The notes under the pieces are model-generated. The model searched no databases, was not told where the DNA came from, and saw only the letters and a program-made list of their open reading frames with translations. A program made the position numbers and the translations under genes. Below, piece after piece: positions 1-9,177 of a stretch of DNA of 20,744 nucleotides (position 1 is the first letter of the stretch; the number at the start of each line of letters is the position of its first letter). The DNA is from Hyphomonadaceae bacterium UBA1001 (GTDB lineage: Bacteria > Pseudomonadota > Alphaproteobacteria > Caulobacterales > Aquidulcibacteraceae): contig DBAV01000186.1 of the NCBI GenBank assembly GCA_002291875.1, forward strand, positions 567-21,310, written 5' to 3'.

Positions 1-243
1 CGCGTCGATCGCGCCGGGGATCGTCTGATAATAGGGCGCGGCATCGGCGGCGGCGTAGAGATTGCGCCCGCGCAGCCCCAGTGCAGTGAGGTCGACGAGG
101 GGTTCGGCGGCTTCGGGGGCGCCGGTGTCGACGCGATGGCGGCGATAGTCGCGCTTACGTGCACGCGCGTCGCCTTGATCGGGGATCGCCTGCTGGCGCA
201 GGCTCCAGACGGTCGAGGCCGTGTCCAGTCGGGACGGGTTCAT
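1..243 (-). CDS. Partial gene, possibly M15 (VanX/VanY-like) peptidase N-terminus
   Basis: This open frame reads leftward from an ATG at 243 and runs off the window edge without a stop, giving 81 residues (MNPSRLDTASTVWSL...). Its codons are strongly GC-biased at the third position, as in a real gene. No signal peptide is visible. The segment EPLVDLTALGLRGRNLYAA followed by PYYQTIPGAI faintly recalls the start of some M15-family D-Ala-D-Ala dipeptidases/carboxypeptidases. None of the zinc-ligand motifs can be checked because the rest lies outside the window, so this assignment is a guess. There is no convincing ribosome-binding site, so the start could lie upstream; the frame stays open. It diverges from the DUF3108 gene with 57 bp between the two starts. 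Confidence 0.55.
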   Translation of the reverse strand, partial: MNPSRLDTASTVWSLRQQAIPDQGDARARKRDYRRHRVDTGAPEAAEPLVDLTALGLRGRNLYAAADAAPYYQTIPGAIDA

Positions 244-300
244 GTTTGCCGGGCTAGGCGGTATGTCCGGTTCGTGCAAGCAGCCGTTCGGAGGTGACGC

Positions 301-1098
301 ATGGGTGGCTTCGCGGTGCGGGCATGGCGAAGGGTGCTGGATAAGGCCATGTCGACCGTGGCGGGCCTTCTTTTGGGGATGGTCGCGACGGGGGGCGCGA
401 CGGGGGTCGCGATGGCGGACACCTTCACCTATCGTGCGACACTGTACGGCGTGACGCTGGGTGAGGCGTCGATCGACGTCGACGAACACACCGGGTCCTA
501 TGCGCTGGCTGCGCGGCTGCGGACAGCGGGCGTCGGCGCGCTGTTTGACGACACCGACCTGAACGCCTCGGCCGAGGGCGCCCGCGCCGCCGACTCGGTG
601 ACCTGGCGACGCTATGACCTTGCGCACAGTTATAACCGCAAGTTCCGCCGGATCGCCATGCGCTCGGGCGCAGTGGCGGTGATCAACCCGGCGTTCTCGA
701 ACATGGGGACGCCGCCGGCCACCGCTGCCCAGAAGCGCGAGGCGATGGACCCGCTTTCGGCCTTCTATCGGCTGGGACAGATGGTCGGCGCGGGGGGCTG
801 TGTCGGCCGCATCGCGGTGTTCGATGGGCGGCACCGCTATGACCTCGTGCTGGGCGCGCTGGGCACGGCCGAGGTGCGAACGGCCGCCTGGCGCGGACCG
901 GTCACCCGCTGTTCGCTGCGGTATGTGCCGATCGCCGGCTACAACCCGCGCGCCGCCAACGAAACCCGTCGCATCCCCGAGGGCGAGATCCAGTTCGCCC
1001 GCGTGCCGGCGGGCCAGTGGGCCTTCCCCGTTCGCGTCCGCGTGCCGACCCCGCTCGGCATGGCGTCGCTGACCCTGACACGCCGCGCCCCCGACTGA
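301..1098 (+). CDS. Exported DUF3108 domain protein
   Basis: The 265-residue product matches the DUF3108 family in overall pattern: an N-terminal export signal, then a beta-rich domain beginning DTFTYRATLYGVTLGEASIDV, where an exported polypeptide is compared to a bilayer- or barrel-like fold. The function of the family is not established. The start at 301 is supported by GGAGGT at 289-294, six bases upstream. A second in-frame Met (residue 17, at 349) begins a more typical signal peptide (MSTVAGLLLGMVATGG), with likely cleavage around residue 40 before DTFTY. Two cysteines, in GGCVG and TRCSL, could form a disulfide in the periplasm. The gene stands alone on the plus strand and is followed by a palindromic repeat that probably serves as its transcript end. 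Confidence 0.85.
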   Translation: MGGFAVRAWRRVLDKAMSTVAGLLLGMVATGGATGVAMADTFTYRATLYGVTLGEASIDVDEHTGSYALAARLRTAGVGALFDDTDLNASAEGARAADSVTWRRYDLAHSYNRKFRRIAMRSGAVAVINPAFSNMGTPPATAAQKREAMDPLSAFYRLGQMVGAGGCVGRIAVFDGRHRYDLVLGALGTAEVRTAAWRGPVTRCSLRYVPIAGYNPRAANETRRIPEGEIQFARVPAGQWAFPVRVRVPTPLGMASLTLTRRAPD

Positions 1099-1117
1099 CC
1101 GAAAAACCGCGCCGCCC

Positions 1118-1282
1118 CCTTCTCGTCGGGGAGAAGGTCGGATTTCGGCACGAAATCCGGGTTGAGGGGTCGGCGCAAGGTTGAGGATTCGGGCGCGTCA
1201 AGGACTGTGTTCCTGCACGACCAGCGACCCACTCAACACGGTTTTTGCGAGCAAAAACCGACCTTCTTGCGGGCGAGAAGGT
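1118..1282. repeat. REPIN-like palindromic dispersed repeat, family 1, full copy
   Basis: Two inverted half-units of about 60 bases flank a middle of about 50 bases. The left half-unit has hairpin A (CCTTCTC 1118-1124 / GAGAAGG 1131-1137) and hairpin B (GGATTTCG 1140-1147 / CGAAATCC 1151-1158). The right half-unit has hairpin B' (CGGTTTTTGC 1239-1248 / GCAAAAACCG 1251-1260) and hairpin A' (ACCTTCT 1261-1267 / AGAAGGT 1276-1282). Reversed, the right half aligns with the left over AGAAGGTCGG, GGTTGAG and GGGTCG. A second, truncated copy lies at 9793-9907 in the opposite orientation; about 59 of the first 60 bases match. This is the layout of REP doublets (REPINs) or small MITEs. No transposase is nearby. 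Confidence 0.85.
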
Positions 1283-1315
1283 GTCAAGCCAGGACCCGGA
1301 CGTTGGGTGAGAACG

Positions 1316-1346
1316 AAAAAGGGGCCCCGGCGTGTACCAGGGCCCC
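1316..1346 (-). terminator. Rho-independent terminator of TonB-dependent receptor 1
   Basis: Read on the minus strand, a 10-bp stem GGGGCCCTGG / CCGGGGCCCC (one G-U pair) with a 6-base loop is followed directly by TTTTT. It begins 28 bases after the stop codon of the receptor gene, so it is placed to end that transcript. Confidence 0.85.
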
Positions 1347-1373
1347 CATTCTGCAACCGCCGGAGCGTGTGCG

Positions 1374-4049
<2,676 letters not shown>

Positions 4050-4185
4050 GTTGAACCTCCCACGCGCCGGCGGACTCCGACGCTGCTTCACCTTGGAATG
4101 GCCGACAGTGACAGGCCCCCCATTGCCCTGCCCATAGAACCGTCATTCACCGCGGTCGAGGGGGCTGGGCAGCTTGAACGCGCCA

Positions 4186-4201
4186 TGACCGAATTGTGAC
4201 C
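4186..4201. promoter_or_regulatory. Direct repeat TGACC-N6-TGACC upstream of receptor 1
   Basis: TGACC at 4186-4190 and again at 4197-4201 is spaced 11 bases apart, one helical turn. It lies about 140 bases upstream of the receptor 1 start, in the 183-bp gap 4050-4232. It could be an activator or repressor site, but there is no second site to support this. No clear -35/-10 pair and no terminator of the upstream cluster were recognised in the rest of the gap. Confidence 0.2.
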
Positions 4202-4232
4202 GGGATGTGTTGCGCACACGCCACACGGGTAT

Positions 4233-5156
4233 TCACGCGGCCGCTGTCTGGCCGTTCCATGCCGCCAGCCAGTTTTCGACCAGGGCCTGGTCGCGCGCAC
4301 TGGCCACCACCACCACGCGGCGGCCATCGCGCCGCGCCAGGCGGATCGTCGCGCCATGGTCGGGCGCCTCCAGCGCACAACATTCGGTGCCGGCCCGCAG
4401 CAGGGCCTCGACGGCATGCGGCAAGCCCGGCGCCAGCACGGCAAGGTCGGCACGCGCCAGCGCCCGCGCGTCCGCCAGGGTCAGCAGCTGGGGATCGGCG
4501 GGCACGCGCACGATGTCCAGGCGCGCGGTCGGCTCGGGGTCTGCGGTCTCGAGGCGCTGGATCAGCCAGCGGTCCCAGTCGGCCTGCGCGGCATCCAGCG
4601 CCGCCTCGGCAGCCTCGGTCCAGAACCGCCGCCGCCAGGCCGGGTCGGCAATCCGCACCTCGACCGCCGGGCGCAGGCGCCCGCTGGCGGCCAGAAACCC
4701 CTCGAGCCAGTCGGGCAGCACGTCCTCGATGCGGCGGCGCACGGTCTGGGCCAGCACCGGCGGCAGTCCGGCGGTGGACACACCGATCGCCAGGGCCCCG
4801 CGCCGCGTGAAGTCCCCGAGCGCCAGATCGGACGCCTGCGCTGCATCCAGCACGCAGAACAGCGCGCGGCGCGCCCGGGCCGCACGCCGCGCCGCCGCCG
4901 TCCGCTCGCCGCGTACGGCCACCACCAGCGCCGCGCCGTCCAGGTCCGACGGCTTCCAGGGGCGGGTGAACAGGCGGGCCGGCGGACACAGCGCGCGCGC
5001 CTCGTCCGAGGGCTCGACCGCGTAGATGTCGAGGCCCGCGCCGGCATCCAGAAAGGTGCGCGCCCGCGCGGCGGTGTCCGCATCGCCCGAAAGCAGCACC
5101 ACCCGACGCCCGGCCAGGTCCACAAAGGCCGGCAGGAACGGAAACAGGCCGATCAT
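4233..5156 (-). CDS. CysG-like siroheme synthesis protein with degenerate methyltransferase tail
   Basis: The 307-residue protein aligns by eye with the N-terminal module of CysG, which oxidises precorrin-2 with NAD and inserts iron to make siroheme, the sulfite/nitrite reductase cofactor. Residues 1-40 (LFPFLPAFVDLAGRRVVLL, SGDADTAARARTFLDAGA) correspond to the NAD-binding start, although the usual GGG-x-VA loop is altered. CVLDAAQAS (101-109) keeps the catalytic Asp (D104). GVSTAGLPPV (125-134) corresponds to the VSSGGTSP loop, with Thr at 128 where Salmonella CysG has Ser128. LPDWLEGFLAASGRLRP matches the linker helix. Residues 211-285 recall only the first part of the uroporphyrinogen III methyltransferase domain (DPQLLTLADARALARADLAV), without its GAGPGD loop and without most of its length. 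Its start overlaps the stop of the phosphatase gene (ATGA). Confidence 0.75.
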   Translation of the reverse strand: MIGLFPFLPAFVDLAGRRVVLLSGDADTAARARTFLDAGAGLDIYAVEPSDEARALCPPARLFTRPWKPSDLDGAALVVAVRGERTAAARRAARARRALFCVLDAAQASDLALGDFTRRGALAIGVSTAGLPPVLAQTVRRRIEDVLPDWLEGFLAASGRLRPAVEVRIADPAWRRRFWTEAAEAALDAAQADWDRWLIQRLETADPEPTARLDIVRVPADPQLLTLADARALARADLAVLAPGLPHAVEALLRAGTECCALEAPDHGATIRLARRDGRRVVVVASARDQALVENWLAAWNGQTAAA

Positions 5157-5932
5157 GGCGGCGGAAGGCCCGGCGCGCGGACCGTCACCGTCAGCCGCCC
5201 ATCCAGGGCCGCGCCCTCGATGTCGACGCGCGCGCCCGCGGCCGCGGCGATGGCCGCAGCCCCCGCGACGTCCCACAGATTGGTGTTTTCCTCGCGGTAG
5301 GCATGGACCCGCGCATTCGCGACCCAGGCGATCGCCAGTGCTGCCGAGCCGATCATGCGCACCTTGCGCCAGGCTCTCACCCGCGCCGCAAAAGCGGCCA
5401 GCGCCCCATCGGACGTGTCCGCCGATGCCGGAAAGCCGGTGGCAAGGATCGCGCGCGCGGGGTCGGTCTCGGTCGAAACCGCGATCGGTGCCCCGTTCAG
5501 GCGCGCACCCATTCCCCACGCGCCTTCGAACAGTTCGTCGGTTGCAAAGGCATAGACCACCCCGGCCACCGGCCGCCGGCCTGCCATCAGCCCGATGGAC
5601 ACCGCGCACAATGGTATGCCCGCCAGATAGTTGGCCGTGCCGTCCAGCGGATCGACGACCCACACCAGCCGGTCATCGGCTCCGCCGGTCCAGCCGGTTT
5701 CCTCGGAGAGCACGCGATAGGGCGTGCCCGCCAGACCCCGCAGCACGATGGCCTCGGCCTCGCGGTCAGCCGCCAGCTTGATGTCGTGCCCGACCTCGGA
5801 ATCGATCGCGGTCCAGCCTTCGGCCCGCTCGCGCAGGGCACGGCCCGCCGAAAGTGCCGCCGACCGCGCCACCGCCAGCAGGTCCGCCAGGGCTTCGGGC
5901 GACACCGGCAGGGCGCGCTCTGCCCCGGTCAT
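5153..5932 (-). CDS. Inositol monophosphatase family protein (IMPase or CysQ-like)
   Basis: This 259-residue Mg-dependent phosphatase carries the family signatures: GHDIKLAADREAE (48-60), LSEETG with metal ligands E77/E78, WVVDPLDGTANY with D94, D97 and the GT pair (91-102), and a C-terminal WDVAGAAAIAAAAGA with D221. All the metal-binding residues are present, so it should be active. Members hydrolyse inositol phosphates, histidinol phosphate, or 3'-phosphoadenosine 5'-phosphate (CysQ), and sequence inspection alone cannot tell these apart. The overlap with a siroheme-type gene makes a CysQ role in sulfate assimilation tempting, but this is inference. Its ATG overlaps the stop of the upstream FAD hydroxylase gene. 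Confidence 0.9.
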   Translation of the reverse strand: MTGAERALPVSPEALADLLAVARSAALSAGRALRERAEGWTAIDSEVGHDIKLAADREAEAIVLRGLAGTPYRVLSEETGWTGGADDRLVWVVDPLDGTANYLAGIPLCAVSIGLMAGRRPVAGVVYAFATDELFEGAWGMGARLNGAPIAVSTETDPARAILATGFPASADTSDGALAAFAARVRAWRKVRMIGSAALAIAWVANARVHAYREENTNLWDVAGAAAIAAAAGARVDIEGAALDGRLTVTVRAPGLPPP

Positions 5933-7227
5933 GCGGCGGCCCGCGGGGTATCGAGACGCTCGCCGCGCAGCAGCCGCGGCAGGTCTCCGGTGGCTGCGCC
6001 CGCCGTGCGCGCCAGCAACCGCCGCGCCGGAGCGGCCGCGTCGATGACGGCCAGTCCCGCCTGGCGCAGCAGGCCCAGCCTCGTGCCGCCTGCCGCAAAG
6101 GCGCGCAGGATCAGGTCCATTCCAAGGGCCTGGCTGGTCACGTCAAAGCGCCGCCAGCGCACATACCGATCCAGCGTCGCCTCGGCGCCGGGGTCGAGGC
6201 CCACCGCCACCGCATCGGCCAACACCTCGGCCAGCGCGGCCACGTCCTTCAGACCCAGATTGAGGCCCTGCCCGGCCAGCGGGTGCACGCTGTGCCAGGA
6301 ATCCCCGACCAAGGCGATGCGCGGGCCCACGGGCGGGTCGGCGACCGCCAGAGCCAGTGGCCAGGTTGCGCGTGTGCCCTCGAAATGGAAGCGGCCCAGC
6401 AGGCCGCCCACCCGCTCGGCGATCTCGCGGCCCAGATCGGCGTCATCCATCCCGGCCAGCGCCCGCGCCGCCGCCCGCCGGTGGGTCCAGACGATGTTGC
6501 TGCGATTGCCGGTCATGGGCAGCACCGCAATCGGCCCCGATGGCAGGAACAGCTGGTGTGCCACCGCATCGTGGGGGGTTTCGTGCACCAGGGTCACCGC
6601 CAGCGCGTCCTGGCCGTAATCCCAGCCCACCGCACGCAGGCCAAAGGTCTCGGCCACCATCGACCGCCGCCCTTCGGCGCCGACCAGCAAGGCGCCTGCG
6701 ACCTCGCGGCCGTCCGCCAGCTGCACGCCGGCCGCAGTACCATCGCGCATCAGCGCCCGCGCCGTGGCCTCCTCGAACACCGCAATGCCCGGCTTCGCCC
6801 GCACCGACCGCACCAGGGCGTCGCGGATGACCCGGTTCTCGATCATCCAGCCAAGGGGGGCGCCGGCCTCGTCCGAGCCCAAGTCAGCGTCGGTGAACAT
6901 CATCGAGGCGGGCGCGACCGGCGCCGAGCGCGCGCCGCTGGACAGTCGGCCCTCGGTCACCTGGATGCGGCGCACGGGCTGGGCCTGACCCTCGAGGCCG
7001 CCGACGCCCAGCGCCTCCCACATGCGTCGGACCGCGAACGCCACCATCGAAGCGCGTCCGCCACCGGTGGCGGCGCTCTCGCCCTCCAGGCGCCCGGACT
7101 CGACCAGCCCCACCGACAGCCCGGCCTGGTCCAGGGCCAGGGCCAGCGTCAGCCCGACCATGCCCCCGCCCAGGATGACGACATCGTGCACAGGGCCCGG
7201 CGAACGGGGATCATGGGGGGTCGGCAT
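5929..7227 (-). CDS. UbiH/UbiF/Coq6-family FAD-dependent hydroxylase (ubiquinone synthesis)
   Basis: The 432-residue protein is a class A flavin monooxygenase. The FAD-binding Rossmann motif is VVILGGGMVGLTLALALDQAG (16-36), ending in a Glu for the ribose (LVE). The second FAD motif is RIALVGDSWHSVHPLAGQGLNLGLKDVAALAE (303-334). HPLAGQGLNLG is the hallmark of the UbiH/UbiF/VisC group, which hydroxylates the ring of ubiquinone precursors at the membrane. Which ring position it acts on cannot be told. GDSWH replaces the more usual GDAAH. The ATG at 7227 begins just ahead of the Rossmann strand; the frame stays open upstream, but that extension has no family resemblance. The ribosome-binding site is weak. 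It lies 80 bases after the YcgN gene and overlaps the phosphatase gene downstream. Confidence 0.92.
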   Translation of the reverse strand: MPTPHDPRSPGPVHDVVILGGGMVGLTLALALDQAGLSVGLVESGRLEGESAATGGGRASMVAFAVRRMWEALGVGGLEGQAQPVRRIQVTEGRLSSGARSAPVAPASMMFTDADLGSDEAGAPLGWMIENRVIRDALVRSVRAKPGIAVFEEATARALMRDGTAAGVQLADGREVAGALLVGAEGRRSMVAETFGLRAVGWDYGQDALAVTLVHETPHDAVAHQLFLPSGPIAVLPMTGNRSNIVWTHRRAAARALAGMDDADLGREIAERVGGLLGRFHFEGTRATWPLALAVADPPVGPRIALVGDSWHSVHPLAGQGLNLGLKDVAALAEVLADAVAVGLDPGAEATLDRYVRWRRFDVTSQALGMDLILRAFAAGGTRLGLLRQAGLAVIDAAAPARRLLARTAGAATGDLPRLLRGERLDTPRAAA

Positions 7228-7307
7228 GGTGCGCGGATAGCCCAATCCACGCGGCCTGCAAATGCGGCGAATCCGATGTGGCGGCCTGTCGGGGTCGCGG
7301 CCCGAGA

Positions 7308-7781
7308 TCAGCCCTGCTGGTCCTCGCCCGGCCAGACCGTAATGCGGCGCACCAGCTGGCGCGGGCGCAGCCGGCCCTCGGGGATGGTGCGACCGCGCAC
7401 GCTCATGCCCGCGCGATGCACGCTTTCGGGATCGCCGCTGACCAGAGGGTGCCACTGATGCAGCGGTTTGCCTTCGGCCAGCAGCCGGTAGGCGCACGTG
7501 CGCGGCATCCAGCCCAGTGCGCCGACATTCTCGGGCGTCAGGCGAACGCAATCGGGGACCCGCTGCTGCCGGGCGGCATAGTCCGAGCACCGGCATGACG
7601 CGCTGTCGAACAGGCGGCAGTGCGCATCGGTGGTGTGGGTGGTGCCGGTATCCTCGTCTTCGAGGCGGATCAGGCAGCATTTCCCACAGCCATCGCACAG
7701 GGCCTCCCATTGGGCGGCGTCCATTTCGGCCAGCGGCACGGTTTCCCACCAGGGTCGCGCCGGCGCGGGCGGGGCCGTCAT
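7308..7781 (-). CDS. YcgN family cysteine-cluster protein (UPF0260)
   Basis: The 157-residue protein matches the UPF0260/YcgN family in length and cysteine spacing. Cysteines are at 29, 32, 35, 36 (LCDGCGKCCLIRLEDEDTG), 55, 63, 65, 78 and 96, and the PRTCAYRLL and HPLVSGDPESVHRAG blocks are typical. The arrangement suggests binding of a metal or Fe-S cluster. The biochemical role is not established. Translation starts at 7781, and its ATG overlaps the TGA of the RNA methyltransferase gene, so the two are probably translationally coupled. Confidence 0.93.
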   Translation of the reverse strand: MTAPPAPARPWWETVPLAEMDAAQWEALCDGCGKCCLIRLEDEDTGTTHTTDAHCRLFDSASCRCSDYAARQQRVPDCVRLTPENVGALGWMPRTCAYRLLAEGKPLHQWHPLVSGDPESVHRAGMSVRGRTIPEGRLRPRQLVRRITVWPGEDQQG

Positions 7782-9088
7782 CGACGGAACACCCCGACCA
7801 GCTCGACATGGGGCGAGTGGCGGAACTGGTCGACCGGCGTGACCCGCTCGAGGCGCCATCCACCGTCCACCAGGATCCGGGCATCGCGCGCAAAGGTCGC
7901 CGGATCGCAGGACACACCCACGATCAGCGGCACCTGCGAGCGCGCCAATTGCTCGGCCTGGTTGCGTGCGCCCGCACGCGGGGGGTCGAACACAACCGCC
8001 TCGACCCGCTTCAGCTCGAGCGGGCCCAGGGGCGAGCGGAACAGGTCGCGGCGCTGGACCTCGAGCGACCCCATCGGCCCGCCGGCGGCATCGGCGGCCT
8101 TCTTCATGGCAGGCACCAGCGCCGCGTCGCCCTCGACCGCCAGGGTCGGACCGCGGTCGGCCAGCCGCAGGGCAAAAGTGCCCAGCCCGGCGAACAGGTC
8201 GGCGACGCGGCCCGACCCGCTTCCGATGGCCGCCAGCACCAGGCGCACCAGGGTTTCCTCGCCCTCGCGGGTGGCCTGCAGGAAAGCGCCGGGCGGCGGC
8301 TCGACCCGCGCACGGCCCATTGCCAGCCATGGCGTGCGGCGGGTCACCAGCGGTTCACCCTCGACCGAGAGCCTGGCCAGGTCCAGCGCATCCGCAGTCT
8401 CGGCCAGCCGCATTAGGCCCCGCGGATCACCGACACGGCCCTTGCCGGCACCCTTGACGTCGACATCCAGGCCGCTTTCGGTCAGCGTCAGGTGCAGCGC
8501 CGCCAGCCGCCCGTCCGGAGGTGTCAGCAGTTCAGCCAGCCGTCGCGTGCCGGGCAGTGCGCGTTCCAGCGCAGGGTGCAGCACCAGACAGGCGGCAGGT
8601 TCCTCGATGGCGTGGGTGCCGCGCCGCATGAAGCCGATCCGCAGCCTTTTGCCCTCGCGGCGGGCGTGCAGCGTGGCACGCCGCCGTCCCGAGCCCCACG
8701 CTGCGACCGTCGCGGCGATGTCGGTTTCCAGGCCGCGACGCCGCAGTGCGGTTTCGATCTGCGCGCGCTTCCAGGCCAGGGTGGGCGCGTCGGCCCAGTG
8801 CTGCAGCGCGCACCCGCCACAGCGACCGAACAGCGCGCAGGCGGGGGTGACACGCTCGGGCGAGGGCGCCAGCACGGCTTCCAGCCGCCCCTGTGCGCCG
8901 GCCACCATGACGCGCACACGCTCGCCCGGAAGGGTCTGGGGAACGAAGACCTGCTGGCCCTCGACCAGCACCGCGCCATCCCCCTGAGCGCCCACCTCGC
9001 TCACCTCGCAGTCCAGCGCGCGCGGTGGCGGCGGCGCCTCCACCACGACGCTCGCGCGCGCAGGCTGGGGTCTGAAGGATCGCTTCAT
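7778..9088 (-). CDS. TrmA/RlmD-family RNA m5U methyltransferase (probable 23S rRNA)
   Basis: The 436-residue protein is a class I SAM-dependent RNA uridine-5 methyltransferase. A TRAM-like RNA-binding domain occupies about residues 27-75. Cysteines C84, C90, C93 and C167 match the spacing of the [4Fe-4S] cluster of E. coli RumA/RlmD. The SAM-binding motif DLFAGLGTFAL is at 297-307, FDPPRAGA at 367-374 and the catalytic Cys394 in SCDPATFARD. The conserved His-Val-Glu (HVE) near the C-terminus supplies the general base. The Fe-S cysteines favour an rRNA enzyme (RlmD/RlmC/RlmCD type) over tRNA TrmA, but the target uridine cannot be named. It is the first gene of the minus-strand cluster; no strong Shine-Dalgarno sequence precedes it. 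Confidence 0.92.
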   Translation of the reverse strand: MKRSFRPQPARASVVVEAPPPPRALDCEVSEVGAQGDGAVLVEGQQVFVPQTLPGERVRVMVAGAQGRLEAVLAPSPERVTPACALFGRCGGCALQHWADAPTLAWKRAQIETALRRRGLETDIAATVAAWGSGRRRATLHARREGKRLRIGFMRRGTHAIEEPAACLVLHPALERALPGTRRLAELLTPPDGRLAALHLTLTESGLDVDVKGAGKGRVGDPRGLMRLAETADALDLARLSVEGEPLVTRRTPWLAMGRARVEPPPGAFLQATREGEETLVRLVLAAIGSGSGRVADLFAGLGTFALRLADRGPTLAVEGDAALVPAMKKAADAAGGPMGSLEVQRRDLFRSPLGPLELKRVEAVVFDPPRAGARNQAEQLARSQVPLIVGVSCDPATFARDARILVDGGWRLERVTPVDQFRHSPHVELVGVFRR

Positions 9089-9177
9089 GTTGCGTTCAGG
9101 CTGGGAATCCGACGCTTGCGGACAGACATGGCCCCGACATGACCCGTCACGGGTGCCACGCAGGAGAGGAGGACGAC

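Larger units (their letters stand above)
4233..9088 (-). other. Predicted five-gene operon (rRNA methyltransferase to CysG-like)
   Basis: Five minus-strand genes follow each other as 9088-7778, 7781-7308, 7227-5929, 5932-5153 and 5156-4233. Three junctions are ATGA overlaps (at 7778-7781, 5929-5932 and 5153-5156), which favours translational coupling. The only gap is 80 bases between the YcgN and UbiH-type genes, with no terminator in it. Co-transcription is inferred from geometry. The functions are mixed: rRNA modification, quinone synthesis, phosphatase and siroheme. Confidence 0.7.

Noticed and set aside
7228..7917. Possible 230-residue N-terminal extension of the UbiH-type protein
   Set aside because: It would overlap the YcgN gene in another frame, and the Rossmann motif of this family normally starts within the first 10-20 residues, as it does from 7227.
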